DNA from: Pseudomonadota bacterium
Lineage (GTDB): Bacteria; Pseudomonadota; Gammaproteobacteria; UBA1113
NCBI GenBank assembly: GCA_021782495.1
Contig: JAJXUV010000004.1
Location: 109,590-173,589, forward strand
Direction: 5' to 3'
Length of the DNA stretch: 64,000 nt
The notes beneath the pieces were generated by a model. The model ran no database searches. It saw only the letters and a program-made list of their open reading frames with translations, and was not told where the DNA came from. A program made the translations under genes and the position numbers. Every line of letters starts with the position of its first letter. The stretch's first letter is position 1. Shown one piece after another: positions 19,789 to 28,943 of the stretch.

Positions 19789-20570
19789 ATTTTTAATGTG
19801 TTGCTCTTACGATGGGGATTTTCATTTCCCGCTGCTGGATCATCCGATCTACCAAAGAAACCATAATCTTCTAGCCCCGATACCACTCCTAGCGCTCCCA
19901 CTGAAACTAAAGCCCACATCACACTAGCACCGGCTACAAAGCCCATTCCCAAGCTTGGAGCTCCTAATGCCATAAGCCCAATCCCCAAAACAACACCTGC
20001 CACAATCAATGTGGCACCTAGGCCGATTTTACAAAGACCACCGAACATGGTGAGGTTAAAGTTGGCGTTATCAGCGGTGCAAGAATTTGAATTTGTTGTT
20101 TCAGGGGGTGGTGCAGCGGGAGTTTCGGATGCTAATTCCATTTCCATAACATTTGGTTGTGTATTGATTGAATGCGGCTCAGAAGAAGCATTTGAATCTG
20201 ATTGGATGGTATTCAGTACTTTTTCCATTGCACTCTTTTCTATAATGTTATTCTTAACCAGTTTTTCTGATAATGATTGAGGATTTGGTGTTGATAGCTG
20301 TTTGTCAGCATACAAAATCATGGCGCAGAGGGTATCAAATTGTGAGTACTTACTTTGTGCTTTAAGAGCTTGAAGCATCATTCGCTCGAAATTGCTATTT
20401 TCCTGCAATGCGGCATAATACTGGGCTAGCAATTCTACTACTCTGTTTCGGGTATTTTGGTTAGTCTTAAAACGCTCACAGCAACTAAAAAGGTCTCCAA
20501 TCAATCGAGATATTTTGTGTATTGATGCTTTCTCTTCCTCTGTCAATACTCTTTCTGGGTTTGCTGCCAT
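19782..20570 (-). CDS. Putative effector with N-terminal helical domain and hydrophobic C-terminal region (paralogue of the 21371 gene)
   Basis: A 262-residue protein of unknown function. Residues ~10-115 form a helical domain with QYYAALQ and YSQFDTLCAMILYAD. A Pro/Ser/Thr linker is followed by Gly/Ala-rich hydrophobic segments (~175-230), enough for two membrane passes, and a short charged tail. The N-terminal domain matches that of the 412-residue neighbour (QYYSDLR; SRFDLIRAAFLYAD), and both start MAAN. The RBS is GAGGTA. A PmrA-like box lies upstream. A Dot/Icm-secreted protein that inserts in host membranes is a reasonable guess, not shown by the sequence. Confidence 0.7.
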   Translation of the reverse strand: MAANPERVLTEEEKASIHKISRLIGDLFSCCERFKTNQNTRNRVVELLAQYYAALQENSNFERMMLQALKAQSKYSQFDTLCAMILYADKQLSTPNPQSLSEKLVKNNIIEKSAMEKVLNTIQSDSNASSEPHSINTQPNVMEMELASETPAAPPPETTNSNSCTADNANFNLTMFGGLCKIGLGATLIVAGVVLGIGLMALGAPSLGMGFVAGASVMWALVSVGALGVVSGLEDYGFFGRSDDPAAGNENPHRKSNTLKMT

Positions 20571-20602
20571 TTCGTACCTCGCTTTATTTAGAATATTAAC
20601 TC

Positions 20603-20635
20603 ATTATATCATTAACACCTTAAGAATTTATTAAC
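20603..20635 (-). promoter_or_regulatory. PmrA-box-like promoter of the 20570 gene
   Basis: Reading the minus strand: GTTAATAAA, two bases, CTTAAGGTG (20616-20635), then seven bases, then a perfect TATAAT (20603-20608), about 33 bases before the ATG. The consensus as I recall it for Legionella/Coxiella PmrA targets is cTTAATatT-N2-cTTAATatT. The first half fits better than the second. Confidence 0.55.
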
Positions 20636-20660
20636 CGCTTCTAATTTATTGTAAAAATAC

Positions 20661-20744
20661 AGGCTAAACGCATCTAAATTTTAAACAAATTTAGCCTAAA
20701 CACCCCTTTTTTGTTTATTTAAATAATGAAATAAAGGGGTTTTT
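20661..20744. terminator. Two AT-rich stem-loops in an intergenic stretch
   Basis: CTAAATTT (20674-20681) pairs with AAATTTAG (20687-20694). Next, ACCCCTTT (20702-20709) pairs with AAAGGGGT (20733-20740) and is followed by TTTT on the plus strand. The second is terminator-like, but no plus-strand gene ends here, so it may be part of a repeat. Confidence 0.35.
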
Positions 20745-20994
20745 AATATCTTGTCATAATCGCCGGGTAAATAGAGATAATTTAACCGAGCCGCGACCGT
20801 GAGGGAGCGGAGGTTCGAAGCAGATAATAACCGTTATACGGAAACGGTTATTTCAAAGGCGAATTCTGCTTAATCGAAACCAAACTGAAACATCCAAAAT
20901 GGAGGGATGTTCTAACCGAGCCGCGACCGTAAGGGAGCGGTGAAAAGAGAATGAGGCCCGCTTTCTCCGCTCCCTTACGGTCGCGGCTCGGTTA
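20745..20994. repeat. Family-A composite: one left end plus a perfect 28-bp inverted pair
   Basis: 20745-20830 is a clean left end (TATCTTGTCATAATCGCC, then the AACCGAGCCGCGACCGT core). A hairpin follows (AATAACCGTT with AACGGTTATT, 20826-20852). Then TAACCGAGCCGCGACCGTAA... at 20913-20940 and its perfect complement at 20967-20994 form a 28-bp stem with a 26-base loop. The whole 800-bp gap between the two putative effector genes is repeats and gene remnants. Confidence 0.88.
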
Positions 20995-21076
20995 CAGTAA
21001 CGCAATTCGCATTCTTAAATAGAATTTGCGTTTTTGACCATTATCCCTAATTTTACAAATTCGAATCTGTATACAA

Positions 21077-21342
21077 TTAACATTTGTGTGAACAAACTTT
21101 CAATAAACCAATCTGTTTGAAAAAGCGGCGTAGCGCTCCAATGCTTAGCGCCATAATAATTCCACAAATGGCATTGTCGCTCGTTAACATTTTAATTTGA
21201 ATGCTATGGCTTTTTAAAGCCAGAATGGCTTCGTGGCCCTTCTTTTGAGGTGAACCTAAAAAAGGGATGTAGCCAATTAAGGTTAATTCTTGTTCCCCGG
21301 CAATTAAGTTGGGATCGCCAAGAAATACTTGCGTTGGGTGAA
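21077..21342 (-). pseudogene. Fragment of a P-type (MgtA-like) cation ATPase
   Basis: One open minus-strand frame of about 88 codons, with no start, ends at 21077. It reads ELTLIGYIPFLGSPQKKG, AILALKSHSIQIKMLTSDN and ALSIGALRRFF. This matches the P-domain of Mg2+-type P-ATPases around the GYxxFLDPPK...AIxxLxxxGVxVKxLTGDN block, with eroded residues (LGSPQ for LDPPK, TSDN for TGDN). The remaining ~800 residues are missing. It is a relic of a larger gene deleted in the accessory island. Confidence 0.7.
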
Positions 21343-21370
21343 TTTAAAGTTAAAATAAATAACCTGATTA

Positions 21371-22609
21371 TCAATGTTGGAGTTGATATATTTTTACACT
21401 GCCCCCTACCACAACACCCAGCTCCACTGCAGCTGCAACGGTGCACAAACTAGCTACTATGGGCTGAGTACTAAAGAACCCGCCAACTCCCGCTGCTATT
21501 TTGGTTCCCACCATCGCAGCAACAGCACCGGCTGGCGGACAAAAGACAAATAGTGCTGCTAGCGCAGTAACCGCCACTATCCCAATAGCAACACCACAAA
21601 TAATTTTTTCTTGGGGTGACATCTTTTCAAAATGCTCGATGAAAAGCGAGCCTAAACTCTTTTCTTTTTCATGCTCGACTTCTTCCGTCTTGCTTTTCGG
21701 AGTTCCATCATCACACATAAAGTTTTTGTTTATTTGGGATTCTGCTGATTCTGCCGTAACCTTCATAGAAATAGAATCAGATGCATCTGAATTAAAAGAT
21801 TCTTGAATAGCTGAAATAAACCGAGCACCTTGAACTACCTCTTCAGCACCCTCAGCGATTATTTTTTCATCTTCCCCTTTCCTTAACCACCAATCTGCTT
21901 CATTCTTGGCTTCTGCTATTAATCCTCTTTCTATTTCAGCGCCGAGCAATTTTCTCCAATCTTCTTGAGGCTGCTCATTTTTAGAATTTACATCCTTCTT
22001 CTCTTTAGGATTCTGAAACTGAAAAAGTGCATGATTGAGGGGGAAAAAAAGCCCATTGATATTCTCCACGAAAACCTTATAAAAACTTTGCGCGTTAGTG
22101 CTTTGAATACGCGCTTTACACGTATTTCTAACTTTTTCATCACAAAATGCCATTTCAAATATGGCACGCATTCTTGATATGGCTTCTTGGCGTTCAATAT
22201 CTTTATGCCAAAATCTACTGCTAAACAATCGCTTTGACAATGCATCATCTTGACGCAGCCATCCACCTGCTTTCTGTCCATTCAGCGTATCTGCATATAA
22301 AAAGGCAGCGCGGATAAGATCAAACCTTGAAGATTCATAATAGCTTTCAAAAAGTTCCAGCGCAGGCGCAAAACACCGATCATTTAAAGTCTGCATGCCC
22401 AATTGAGCACAATATTTTCTTAAGTCACTATAATATTGATTTATTAATTCTAGCGCGCTATCTCGTGCGGCTTGGTCATCCTCTTCACCAAACCCTTTGG
22501 TAACAGGCTCAGTACTCAGCGCTTTAAGTAATGCATGAGTACGCTTTTTTATCCATTCTTTTTGCTCTTCGCTAACTAAACTCGCTGGATTATCTAGATT
22601 CGCCGCCAT
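21371..22609 (-). CDS. Putative effector, 412-residue paralogue of the 19782 gene
   Basis: Unknown function. Residues ~10-125 share the helical domain of the 262-residue neighbour, including a tyrosine pair (INQYYSDLRKY) and SRFDLIRAAFLYADTL. A charged, Glu/Lys-rich middle (~125-330) follows, with EVEHEKEKSLG. The last ~75 residues are hydrophobic and Gly/Ala/Val-rich, enough for two or three membrane segments. The RBS is GAGGTAAAAA before ATG. Both paralogues have an N-terminal soluble domain and a C-terminal membrane hairpin, opposite to secreted Sec substrates. No enzyme motif is visible. Confidence 0.7.
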   Translation of the reverse strand: MAANLDNPASLVSEEQKEWIKKRTHALLKALSTEPVTKGFGEEDDQAARDSALELINQYYSDLRKYCAQLGMQTLNDRCFAPALELFESYYESSRFDLIRAAFLYADTLNGQKAGGWLRQDDALSKRLFSSRFWHKDIERQEAISRMRAIFEMAFCDEKVRNTCKARIQSTNAQSFYKVFVENINGLFFPLNHALFQFQNPKEKKDVNSKNEQPQEDWRKLLGAEIERGLIAEAKNEADWWLRKGEDEKIIAEGAEEVVQGARFISAIQESFNSDASDSISMKVTAESAESQINKNFMCDDGTPKSKTEEVEHEKEKSLGSLFIEHFEKMSPQEKIICGVAIGIVAVTALAALFVFCPPAGAVAAMVGTKIAAGVGGFFSTQPIVASLCTVAAAVELGVVVGGSVKIYQLQH

Positions 22610-22784
22610 TTTTTACCTCGTTAAATTGTTTTATTATTATAAGATGGATATATATCGATCAACCGAATTTTAACATTCACATTTAACAAATACAATAGTT
22701 ATATTTTATTATAATAAGCTCCTGTAAGCCCTTGATTTTGTTTATAATTATGGAATGATTCTAGAGCGAAATGAAGAGCACTTG

Positions 22785-22818
22785 AAAAAACTGACCCACG
22801 ACAAAGCATGGGTCAGTT
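22785..22818 (-). terminator. Rho-independent terminator of the first comEA-like gene
   Basis: AACTGACCCA (22789-22798) pairs perfectly with TGGGTCAGTT (22809-22818). On the minus strand the stem is followed by TTTTTTC. It lies 16 bases after the gene's stop. Confidence 0.9.
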
Positions 22819-22833
22819 TCCAGAAGGATGGGG

Positions 22834-23184
22834 TTATTGGCCTTGGCCTACCATCACTTGAGATTTAATCTTATCAAAAGATTCTTTGTCGATGCCTTTA
22901 ACTTTCATTAAGTCTTCAACTTTGGTGAAATTACCATTTTTCATTCTATAAGCAACAATTTCTTTAGCTTCTTTTTTGTCCAAGCCTTTTACTTTCTCTA
23001 ACTGTGCGGCTGTTGCTGTATTGATGTCCACCATGCTCATCTTATCTGCTTTCATCATGGCACCGGATTTATCACTCATATTCATATTTGAGTTCGTATC
23101 GGATTGATCGGCTGCATACGCTTGTGTTAAAAGACCCGCTGCCAAAGCGACCACTGATAACCCTACTTTCCATTGCTTTTTCAT
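22834..23184 (-). CDS. Secreted ComEA-like helix-hairpin-helix protein 1
   Basis: 116 residues: signal peptide (MKKQWKVGLSVVALAAGLL, cleaved after AYA, ~residue 24), a Met/Asp/Lys-rich spacer, then a ComEA-type HhH domain beginning VDINTATAAQLEKVKG with KGIDKESFDKIK. The domain binds DNA in the periplasm in competence systems. No ComEC gene is nearby, and this short form lacks the membrane anchor of ComEA, so it is best called a soluble periplasmic ComEA-like protein. It was duplicated with the next gene. Confidence 0.88.
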   Translation of the reverse strand: MKKQWKVGLSVVALAAGLLTQAYAADQSDTNSNMNMSDKSGAMMKADKMSMVDINTATAAQLEKVKGLDKKEAKEIVAYRMKNGNFTKVEDLMKVKGIDKESFDKIKSQVMVGQGQ

Positions 23185-23274
23185 GAATTAACTCCAATTG
23201 ATTCTTGTTTCTAACAAAGAGGCCGAAGGGCCTGTTTTCCTCATAGCGCCAAGTCAAACTTAACACTTGAAGAA

Positions 23275-23302
23275 AGTATAGATGATCCAATTTAAAAATC
23301 AA
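23275..23302 (-). promoter_or_regulatory. Sigma-70-like promoter of comEA-like gene 1
   Basis: Minus-strand TTGATT (23297-23302), a 16-base spacer and TATACT (23275-23280). The 5' leader would be about 85 bases. Confidence 0.5.
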
Positions 23303-23336
23303 GCGTTAAGAAAACAATTGATTGAAAAAACTATTA

Positions 23337-23371
23337 AAAAAGTAGGGGCTGTGCGAATCGTAAACAGCCCC
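23337..23371 (-). terminator. Rho-independent terminator of comEA-like gene 2
   Basis: GGGGCTGT (23345-23352) pairs with ACAGCCCC (23364-23371). On the minus strand the stem is followed by TACTTTTTTAAT, 21 bases after the gene's stop. Confidence 0.8.
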
Positions 23372-23392
23372 GCCTTTAAGGATACTTGGCCT

Positions 23393-23704
23393 TTATAGTG
23401 TAAGATGTGGCTTAATCTTCGCCAGCAATTTGTCACTAATACCTGGAACCTGCGTTAGATCTTCTAACTTTTTAAAAGGGCCACTTTGTTGTCGATAATC
23501 GAGAATGGCTTGGGCTTTCTTAAGCCCTAAACCTTTAACGGTGGTCAACTGTGAAAGCGTGGCCGTATTCACATTCACCATGGCCGTATTATTGGCTGTT
23601 GGCTTGCTGACAGTGCTCGTTGCCGGCTTTTCCACTGCATATGCCGAGGGAATTAAAGTCCCCAAAGCCAAGAGCGCTAAACCTATTTTCCATTGCTTAT
23701 TCAT
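23393..23704 (-). CDS. Secreted ComEA-like helix-hairpin-helix protein 2
   Basis: 103 residues from ATG 23704, chosen for a GGAG at the right distance; an ATG 27 bases upstream is not needed. It has a signal peptide (MNKQWKIGLALLALGTL, cleaved after AYA), a Thr/Ala spacer, then VNVNTATLSQLTTVKGLG and LTQVPGISDKLLAKIKP, the paired HhH motifs of the ComEA domain. It is closer to the DNA-binding consensus (GLG, GIS) than its paralogue. Each copy has its own terminator, so the two are transcribed separately. Confidence 0.9.
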   Translation of the reverse strand: MNKQWKIGLALLALGTLIPSAYAVEKPATSTVSKPTANNTAMVNVNTATLSQLTTVKGLGLKKAQAILDYRQQSGPFKKLEDLTQVPGISDKLLAKIKPHLTL

Positions 23705-23869
23705 AAACAGACTCCAAAATAAAAGTTTCATGATTCAAAGTAGGCAAGGCCTACTCTACTCGAGGTTTCAAAGAAACCACGGTTCAATGATATATGCATT
23801 TTACAAACATGTCTACATGTATTTTATATTTTTGTATATACAATTCTGAAAACCAACGGGAGATAAGAG

Positions 23870-24172
23870 ATGATGAACAAGCCATCAGAGAAAATAGTTA
23901 GATATACTTTAGAGAAAAACAAAAAAATAAAAAGTAAAATGGATTATGAAAGATTAGATAACATGAGTGACGATGATATCGATTACAGCGATATTCCTGA
24001 AACCGACTCTGCTTTTTGGGCAGAGGCTAAATTGCACGATCCGGGTGCTAAAAAAATCATTTCTATACGTATTGATCCGGATGTTTTGGAGTGGTTCAAA
24101 CAACAGAAAGGGCGTTACCAAACATTAATGGATACGGTGTTACAGCATTATATGAACACTCATAAATCTTAA
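23870..24172 (+). CDS. BrnA-type antitoxin (ribbon-helix-helix), without BrnT
   Basis: 100 residues. The C-terminal half (KKIISIRIDPDVLEWFKQQ, then GRYQTLMDTVLQHYM) is the ribbon-helix-helix of BrnA (CopG-like) antitoxins; the acidic middle has the DSAFWAEAKL segment typical of the family. BrnT toxin normally lies directly upstream, but the 165 bases before this gene have no room or frame for it. RBS GGGAGA precedes ATG 23870. The upstream ACATGTCTACATGT palindrome could be its operator. It may be an orphan regulator or a remnant. Confidence 0.85.
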   Translation: MMNKPSEKIVRYTLEKNKKIKSKMDYERLDNMSDDDIDYSDIPETDSAFWAEAKLHDPGAKKIISIRIDPDVLEWFKQQKGRYQTLMDTVLQHYMNTHKS

Positions 24173-24198
24173 GGACTGTTTACAATTTTATCATTAAA

Positions 24199-24275
24199 TG
24201 GCGCGCCCGGAGAGATTCGAACTCCCGACCGCCTGGTTCGTAGCCAGGTACTCTATCCAGCTGAGCTACGGGCGC
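24199..24275 (-). tRNA. tRNA-Arg (anticodon ACG)
   Basis: Full cloverleaf on the minus strand. The acceptor GCGCCCG pairs with CGGGCGC, the anticodon arm is CCTGG-CTACGAA-CCAGG with anticodon ACG, and the T-loop is TTCGAAT. The 3' CCA is encoded. ACG is read after A-to-I editing by TadA. Confidence 0.97.
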
Positions 24276-24298
24276 ACACTGATTATCCTTCTGCACGA

Positions 24299-24391
24299 TG
24301 GTGGAGAGAGAGGGATTCGAACCCTCGATGAGGCTACAAACCCCATACTCCCTTAGCAGGGGAGCGCCTTCGACCACTCGGCCATCTCTCC
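24299..24391 (-). tRNA. tRNA-Ser (anticodon GCT)
   Basis: Class II tRNA with acceptor GGAGAGA, anticodon arm CTCCC-CTGCTAA-GGGAG (anticodon GCT) and a long variable arm. The T-loop is TTCGAAT and CCA is encoded. It lies 23 bases upstream of tRNA-Arg on the same strand and is likely cotranscribed with it. Confidence 0.97.
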
Positions 24392-24464
24392 AACAGAAGA
24401 GGCAGCGAGTATAACATTATTAAAGAGAATTTCACAACAAAAAAATAGACAGATCTAAATGTAC

Positions 24465-24598
24465 GAAAAAGCCCAGATTTGGATGCAGGTTGTGCGTAAT
24501 TTTGAGGGGAAAAAGCGGAGTTTATATAAACATAAATGAGCATTTTTCACGTCAAAATTACGCACAAGATGCGCCAAATATGGGCTTTTCTAGAAAAG
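24465..24598. mobile_element. Family-C MITE-like element, copy 1
   Basis: About 134 bp. The left end GAAAAAGCCCAGATTTG and the right end (complement of CTAGAAAAGCCCATATTTGG) form terminal inverted repeats that extend about 40 bp inward (GTGCGTAATTTTGA on both sides). Copies lie at 36092-36219 and 53747-53874. This one separates tRNA-Ser from csrA. Confidence 0.88.
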
Positions 24599-24611
24599 CG
24601 GTAAAATGTTA

Positions 24612-24640
24612 ACAAAAAAAATGCGCCTTTAAGGCGCATT
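24612..24640 (-). terminator. Rho-independent terminator of csrA
   Basis: AATGCGCCTT and AAGGCGCATT (24620-24640) form a tight stem followed on the minus strand by eight T residues, 26 bases after the csrA stop. Confidence 0.92.
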
Positions 24641-24665
24641 ATTGCAAATCTTCGATATTTTCTAT

Positions 24666-24866
24666 TTAATTATTTTCTTCTTCGCTTGCAGTAGGATTAC
24701 CCTTTTCTTGTTGGATTCGTAAATAAATTTCTTCACGGTGTACAGAAACATCTTTGGGGGCATTGACACCAATACGAACTTGGTTGCCTTTGACACCCAA
24801 AACCGTTACCGTGACGTCATCACCAATAATCAGCGTCTCACCAACGCGCCTGGTTAAAATTAACAT
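24666..24866 (-). CDS. csrA: Carbon storage regulator CsrA
   Basis: RNA-binding dimer that controls translation of many mRNAs; in Legionella and Coxiella relatives it governs the replicative-transmissive switch. 66 residues, starting [18 protein letters not shown]; the RNA-contacting [11 protein letters not shown] is at ~42-52. The RBS is AGGAGG. It is followed by its own terminator, then by tRNA-Ser and tRNA-Arg, an order common in gammaproteobacteria. alaS, often upstream, is absent; lysC lies 390 bp away across a repeat-rich gap. Confidence 0.98.
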   Translation of the reverse strand: MLILTRRVGETLIIGDDVTVTVLGVKGNQVRIGVNAPKDVSVHREEIYLRIQQEKGNPTASEEENN

Positions 24867-24984
24867 TCGAGAAACCTCCTTATCTGTGTGTGGGATAACA
24901 CATTTATGCTTTTACAACTTTAGTGATCTCTAAAGACCACCCTGATTACCTTTACGTTTTGATTATAGATCAAATCGCTATAAG

Positions 24985-25064
24985 TATACTCTTCGCATTT
25001 GATTCTTAGGTTTTATTGCCTTCGCTATCTTGCGCTCGCCTAAAAATCAACTGCTATGGATATA
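24985..25064. mobile_element. Family-B MITE-like element, copy 2
   Basis: 80 bp: TATACTCTTCGCATTTGATT on the left and the complement of the partner arm (AGCAGTTGATTTTTAGGCGA) on the right, with a short middle. The rest of the 387-bp csrA-lysC gap (24867-25253) is AT-rich and shows nothing else. Confidence 0.8.
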
Positions 25065-25253
25065 TATTATATCTTTTTTTAATTAAGAAATAATTAAAGA
25101 CCACATTATAGCAGAAAGCACATCATAACTCAAATTGATGACTTATTAAAAAAGGCATTGAATTATAATAAAAATTCTCTTGTTTTAAGCCCAAACCTCC
25201 TTTCAAGACTTCAAAAAATATAAAATTTTCCCTTAAATAAGTCCTTATTTCAC

Positions 25254-26498
25254 CTACATCTTCGGGTCAAATTCTTCATTGGCCTCTTTATCCAAGCCAA
25301 AAGCGGCGTGTAAAGCGCGGACAGCCAATTCCAAGTATTTTTCATCGACAATCACAGAAATTTTAATTTCTGAGGTTGCAATGAGCTGAATATTAATCCC
25401 TGCGTCGCCTAAAACTTGAAACATTTTGGGTGCGACCCCAGAGTGTGAACGCATTCCTACGCCGACCAGAGAAATTTTAGCAATTTTGGCATCGCCCGTC
25501 ACCCCTTTGGCTTCCAAACTCGTCGCCACTTTTTGCAAAATAGACATCGCTTTTTGATAATCCTCTCGCGCCACCGTAAAAGACAAATCGGTTAAACCAT
25601 CGTCTATTTTATTTTGTACAATCATGTCAACATCGATATTCGCCTCTCCGATGGGCGTCAATATTTTTGCAGCCACGCCCGCTTGATCGGGTACGCCGAT
25701 AATAGACAATTTCGCTTCAGTGCGATTAAACGCAATACCAGAAACCAATGGACGTTCCATAGCGACTTCCTCATAGGTGATTAAAGTTCCAGGGCCATCG
25801 TGAAAGCTGGATAACACACGCAATGGCACCTTATATTTACCAATTAATTCTACGGAGCGTTTTTGCAAAACTTTGGCGCCTAAACTCGCCAACTCCAACA
25901 TTTCTTCAAAAGTGATGTGCGACAATTGTCGGGCTTCGGACACAATACGTGGATCGGCGGTATAAACCCCATCGACGTCTGTATAAATCTGACATTCGTC
26001 TGCTTCCAAGCTCGCCGCCAAAGCCACTGCCGTGGTGTCCGAACCGCCTCGTCCTAAAGTGGTGATGTTTCCATAACTGTCAACGCCTTGAAAACCTGCC
26101 ACCACCGGAATAATGCCTTCTTGCAACGCTTGTTTTAAAGCATGCGGCTCGATTCCTTCAATACGCGCTTTTACACATTTATTTTCAGTAAAAATTTGTG
26201 CTTGAGCACCCGTGTAAGAACGCGCAGGAAAACCAGATTCCATTAAACACATCGCCAACAAAGCCATTGACACCATTTCTCCCGTCGATACCACGACGGA
26301 ATATTCTCGAGGATCAGGATCTTTCGCTAAAGATTCCACCAAACCCACTAAGCGATTGGTTTCTCCACTCATGGCCGACACCACCACCACCACATCGTGT
26401 CCCTGCTGTTTAGTTTCGATCACTTTTTCTGCCACATGGCGAATGCGGTCCAAACTACCGACAGAAGTGCCACCATATTTTTGTACGATTAATCCCAT
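25254..26498 (-). CDS. lysC: Aspartate kinase
   Basis: Phosphorylates aspartate, the first step toward lysine/diaminopimelate, threonine and methionine. 414 residues, starting with VQKYGGTSVGS (the KYGGTS nucleotide-binding signature). FTENKC-type and LGRGGSDTTAVALAA kinase segments follow, then two ACT regulatory domains (~265-330 and ~345-405). It is the monofunctional, Bacillus/Pseudomonas-like type, not the ThrA/MetL fusion. In this family an internal start can produce a beta subunit; that was not resolved here. Confidence 0.97.
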   Translation of the reverse strand: MGLIVQKYGGTSVGSLDRIRHVAEKVIETKQQGHDVVVVVSAMSGETNRLVGLVESLAKDPDPREYSVVVSTGEMVSMALLAMCLMESGFPARSYTGAQAQIFTENKCVKARIEGIEPHALKQALQEGIIPVVAGFQGVDSYGNITTLGRGGSDTTAVALAASLEADECQIYTDVDGVYTADPRIVSEARQLSHITFEEMLELASLGAKVLQKRSVELIGKYKVPLRVLSSFHDGPGTLITYEEVAMERPLVSGIAFNRTEAKLSIIGVPDQAGVAAKILTPIGEANIDVDMIVQNKIDDGLTDLSFTVAREDYQKAMSILQKVATSLEAKGVTGDAKIAKISLVGVGMRSHSGVAPKMFQVLGDAGINIQLIATSEIKISVIVDEKYLELAVRALHAAFGLDKEANEEFDPKM

Positions 26499-26559
26499 AA
26501 AGCTACCCGTATTCTTGTAACTACTCTATACATCCCTAAACATCGTTTGTATTCTATCC

Positions 26560-26588
26560 TGTCGGCTCCCTGACGGTCGTGGCTCGGT
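26560..26588. repeat. Single family-A half-element
   Basis: TCGGCTCCCTGACGGTCGTG followed by GCTCGGTT, with no inverted partner nearby. It lies between the Nif3-like gene and lysC. Confidence 0.7.
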
Positions 26589-26598
26589 TCTTTTTATT

Positions 26599-27354
26599 TT
26601 AGACTGGATTATCAATGTCGACAAAATAATGTTTCAATTCGAATCTTTGCGCTAAATGTTCACCTAATGCCATGACTCCATAACGTTCCGTGGCATGGTG
26701 ACCACAAGCAAAATAATGCACGCCCGTTTCACGCGCGCTGTGCACCGTTCGTTCTGAAATTTCACCACTTAAAAAAGCATCCACCCCCAAATTGACAGCA
26801 ATCTGAATGCTGTCTTGAGCCGCGCCCGTACACCAAGCCAAACGCGCAATAAGCCCTTCTTTACCCGCAATGTGCATGGGTTTGCGATCCAATTTATCTT
26901 GCAACAATCGAGCAAAAGCGCTGGGCGTACAGGGCTCATCTAAATAGCCGTGAAATACCAGACTGCCTGGCACAACCGGACCTTGATTGTTTAAATTTAA
27001 AATTTGTGCCAAACGCGCATTGTTGCCAAATTCTTCGTGGGCATCTAAGGGCAAATGATAAGCTAATAAATTTATGTCTTCTTTGAGTAAATAGCCCAAA
27101 CGACGTCGCATCATTCCCGTAATAACATTGGATTCTCCGCGCCAAAAATAACCGTGGTGTACCAAAATCAAATCGGCATGATGGGCTTTGGCTGCTTCTA
27201 ACAAAGCAAAATTGGCGCTCACGCCCGAAACAATCGTTTGAACGGTATCGCGTCCTTCTACTTGCAAACCATTCGGACAATAATCCTGAAAGCTTTGCGC
27301 TTTCAAAAGGTCATTGCAATAGTTCACTATGATTTGTGTAGACACGCCAGCCAT
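26599..27354 (-). CDS. Nif3-like dinuclear metal-centre protein (YbgI family)
   Basis: A 251-residue member of the Nif3/YbgI family, which forms hexamers with two metal ions per subunit; reported roles include GTP cyclohydrolase I-type activity, but the true function is unsettled. Metal ligands are visible in LILVHHGYFWRG (His-His, ~63-64), LLAYHLPLDAHEEFGNNARLA (His/Asp) and YFACGHHATERYG near the C-terminus (~218-223). It starts four bases after murA, suggesting cotranscription. Confidence 0.93.
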   Translation of the reverse strand: MAGVSTQIIVNYCNDLLKAQSFQDYCPNGLQVEGRDTVQTIVSGVSANFALLEAAKAHHADLILVHHGYFWRGESNVITGMMRRRLGYLLKEDINLLAYHLPLDAHEEFGNNARLAQILNLNNQGPVVPGSLVFHGYLDEPCTPSAFARLLQDKLDRKPMHIAGKEGLIARLAWCTGAAQDSIQIAVNLGVDAFLSGEISERTVHSARETGVHYFACGHHATERYGVMALGEHLAQRFELKHYFVDIDNPV

Positions 27355-27358
27355 TTAT

Positions 27359-28939
<1,581 letters not shown>

Positions 28940-28943
<4 letters not shown>

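Noticed and set aside
21204..21446. Cys-rich minus-strand frame overlapping the ATPase relic and the 412-residue gene
   Set aside because: Shadow frame with atypical composition; the ATPase fragment in another frame explains the sequence better.
19782..22609. Phage holin or colicin-like interpretation of the paralogous pair with hydrophobic C-termini
   Set aside because: No phage genes nearby, the N-terminal domain is too large for a holin, and there is no immunity gene.
24180..24460. Integrase attachment site at the tRNA genes
   Set aside because: No duplicated tRNA 3' end and no integrase gene nearby; the adjacent repeat is family C.
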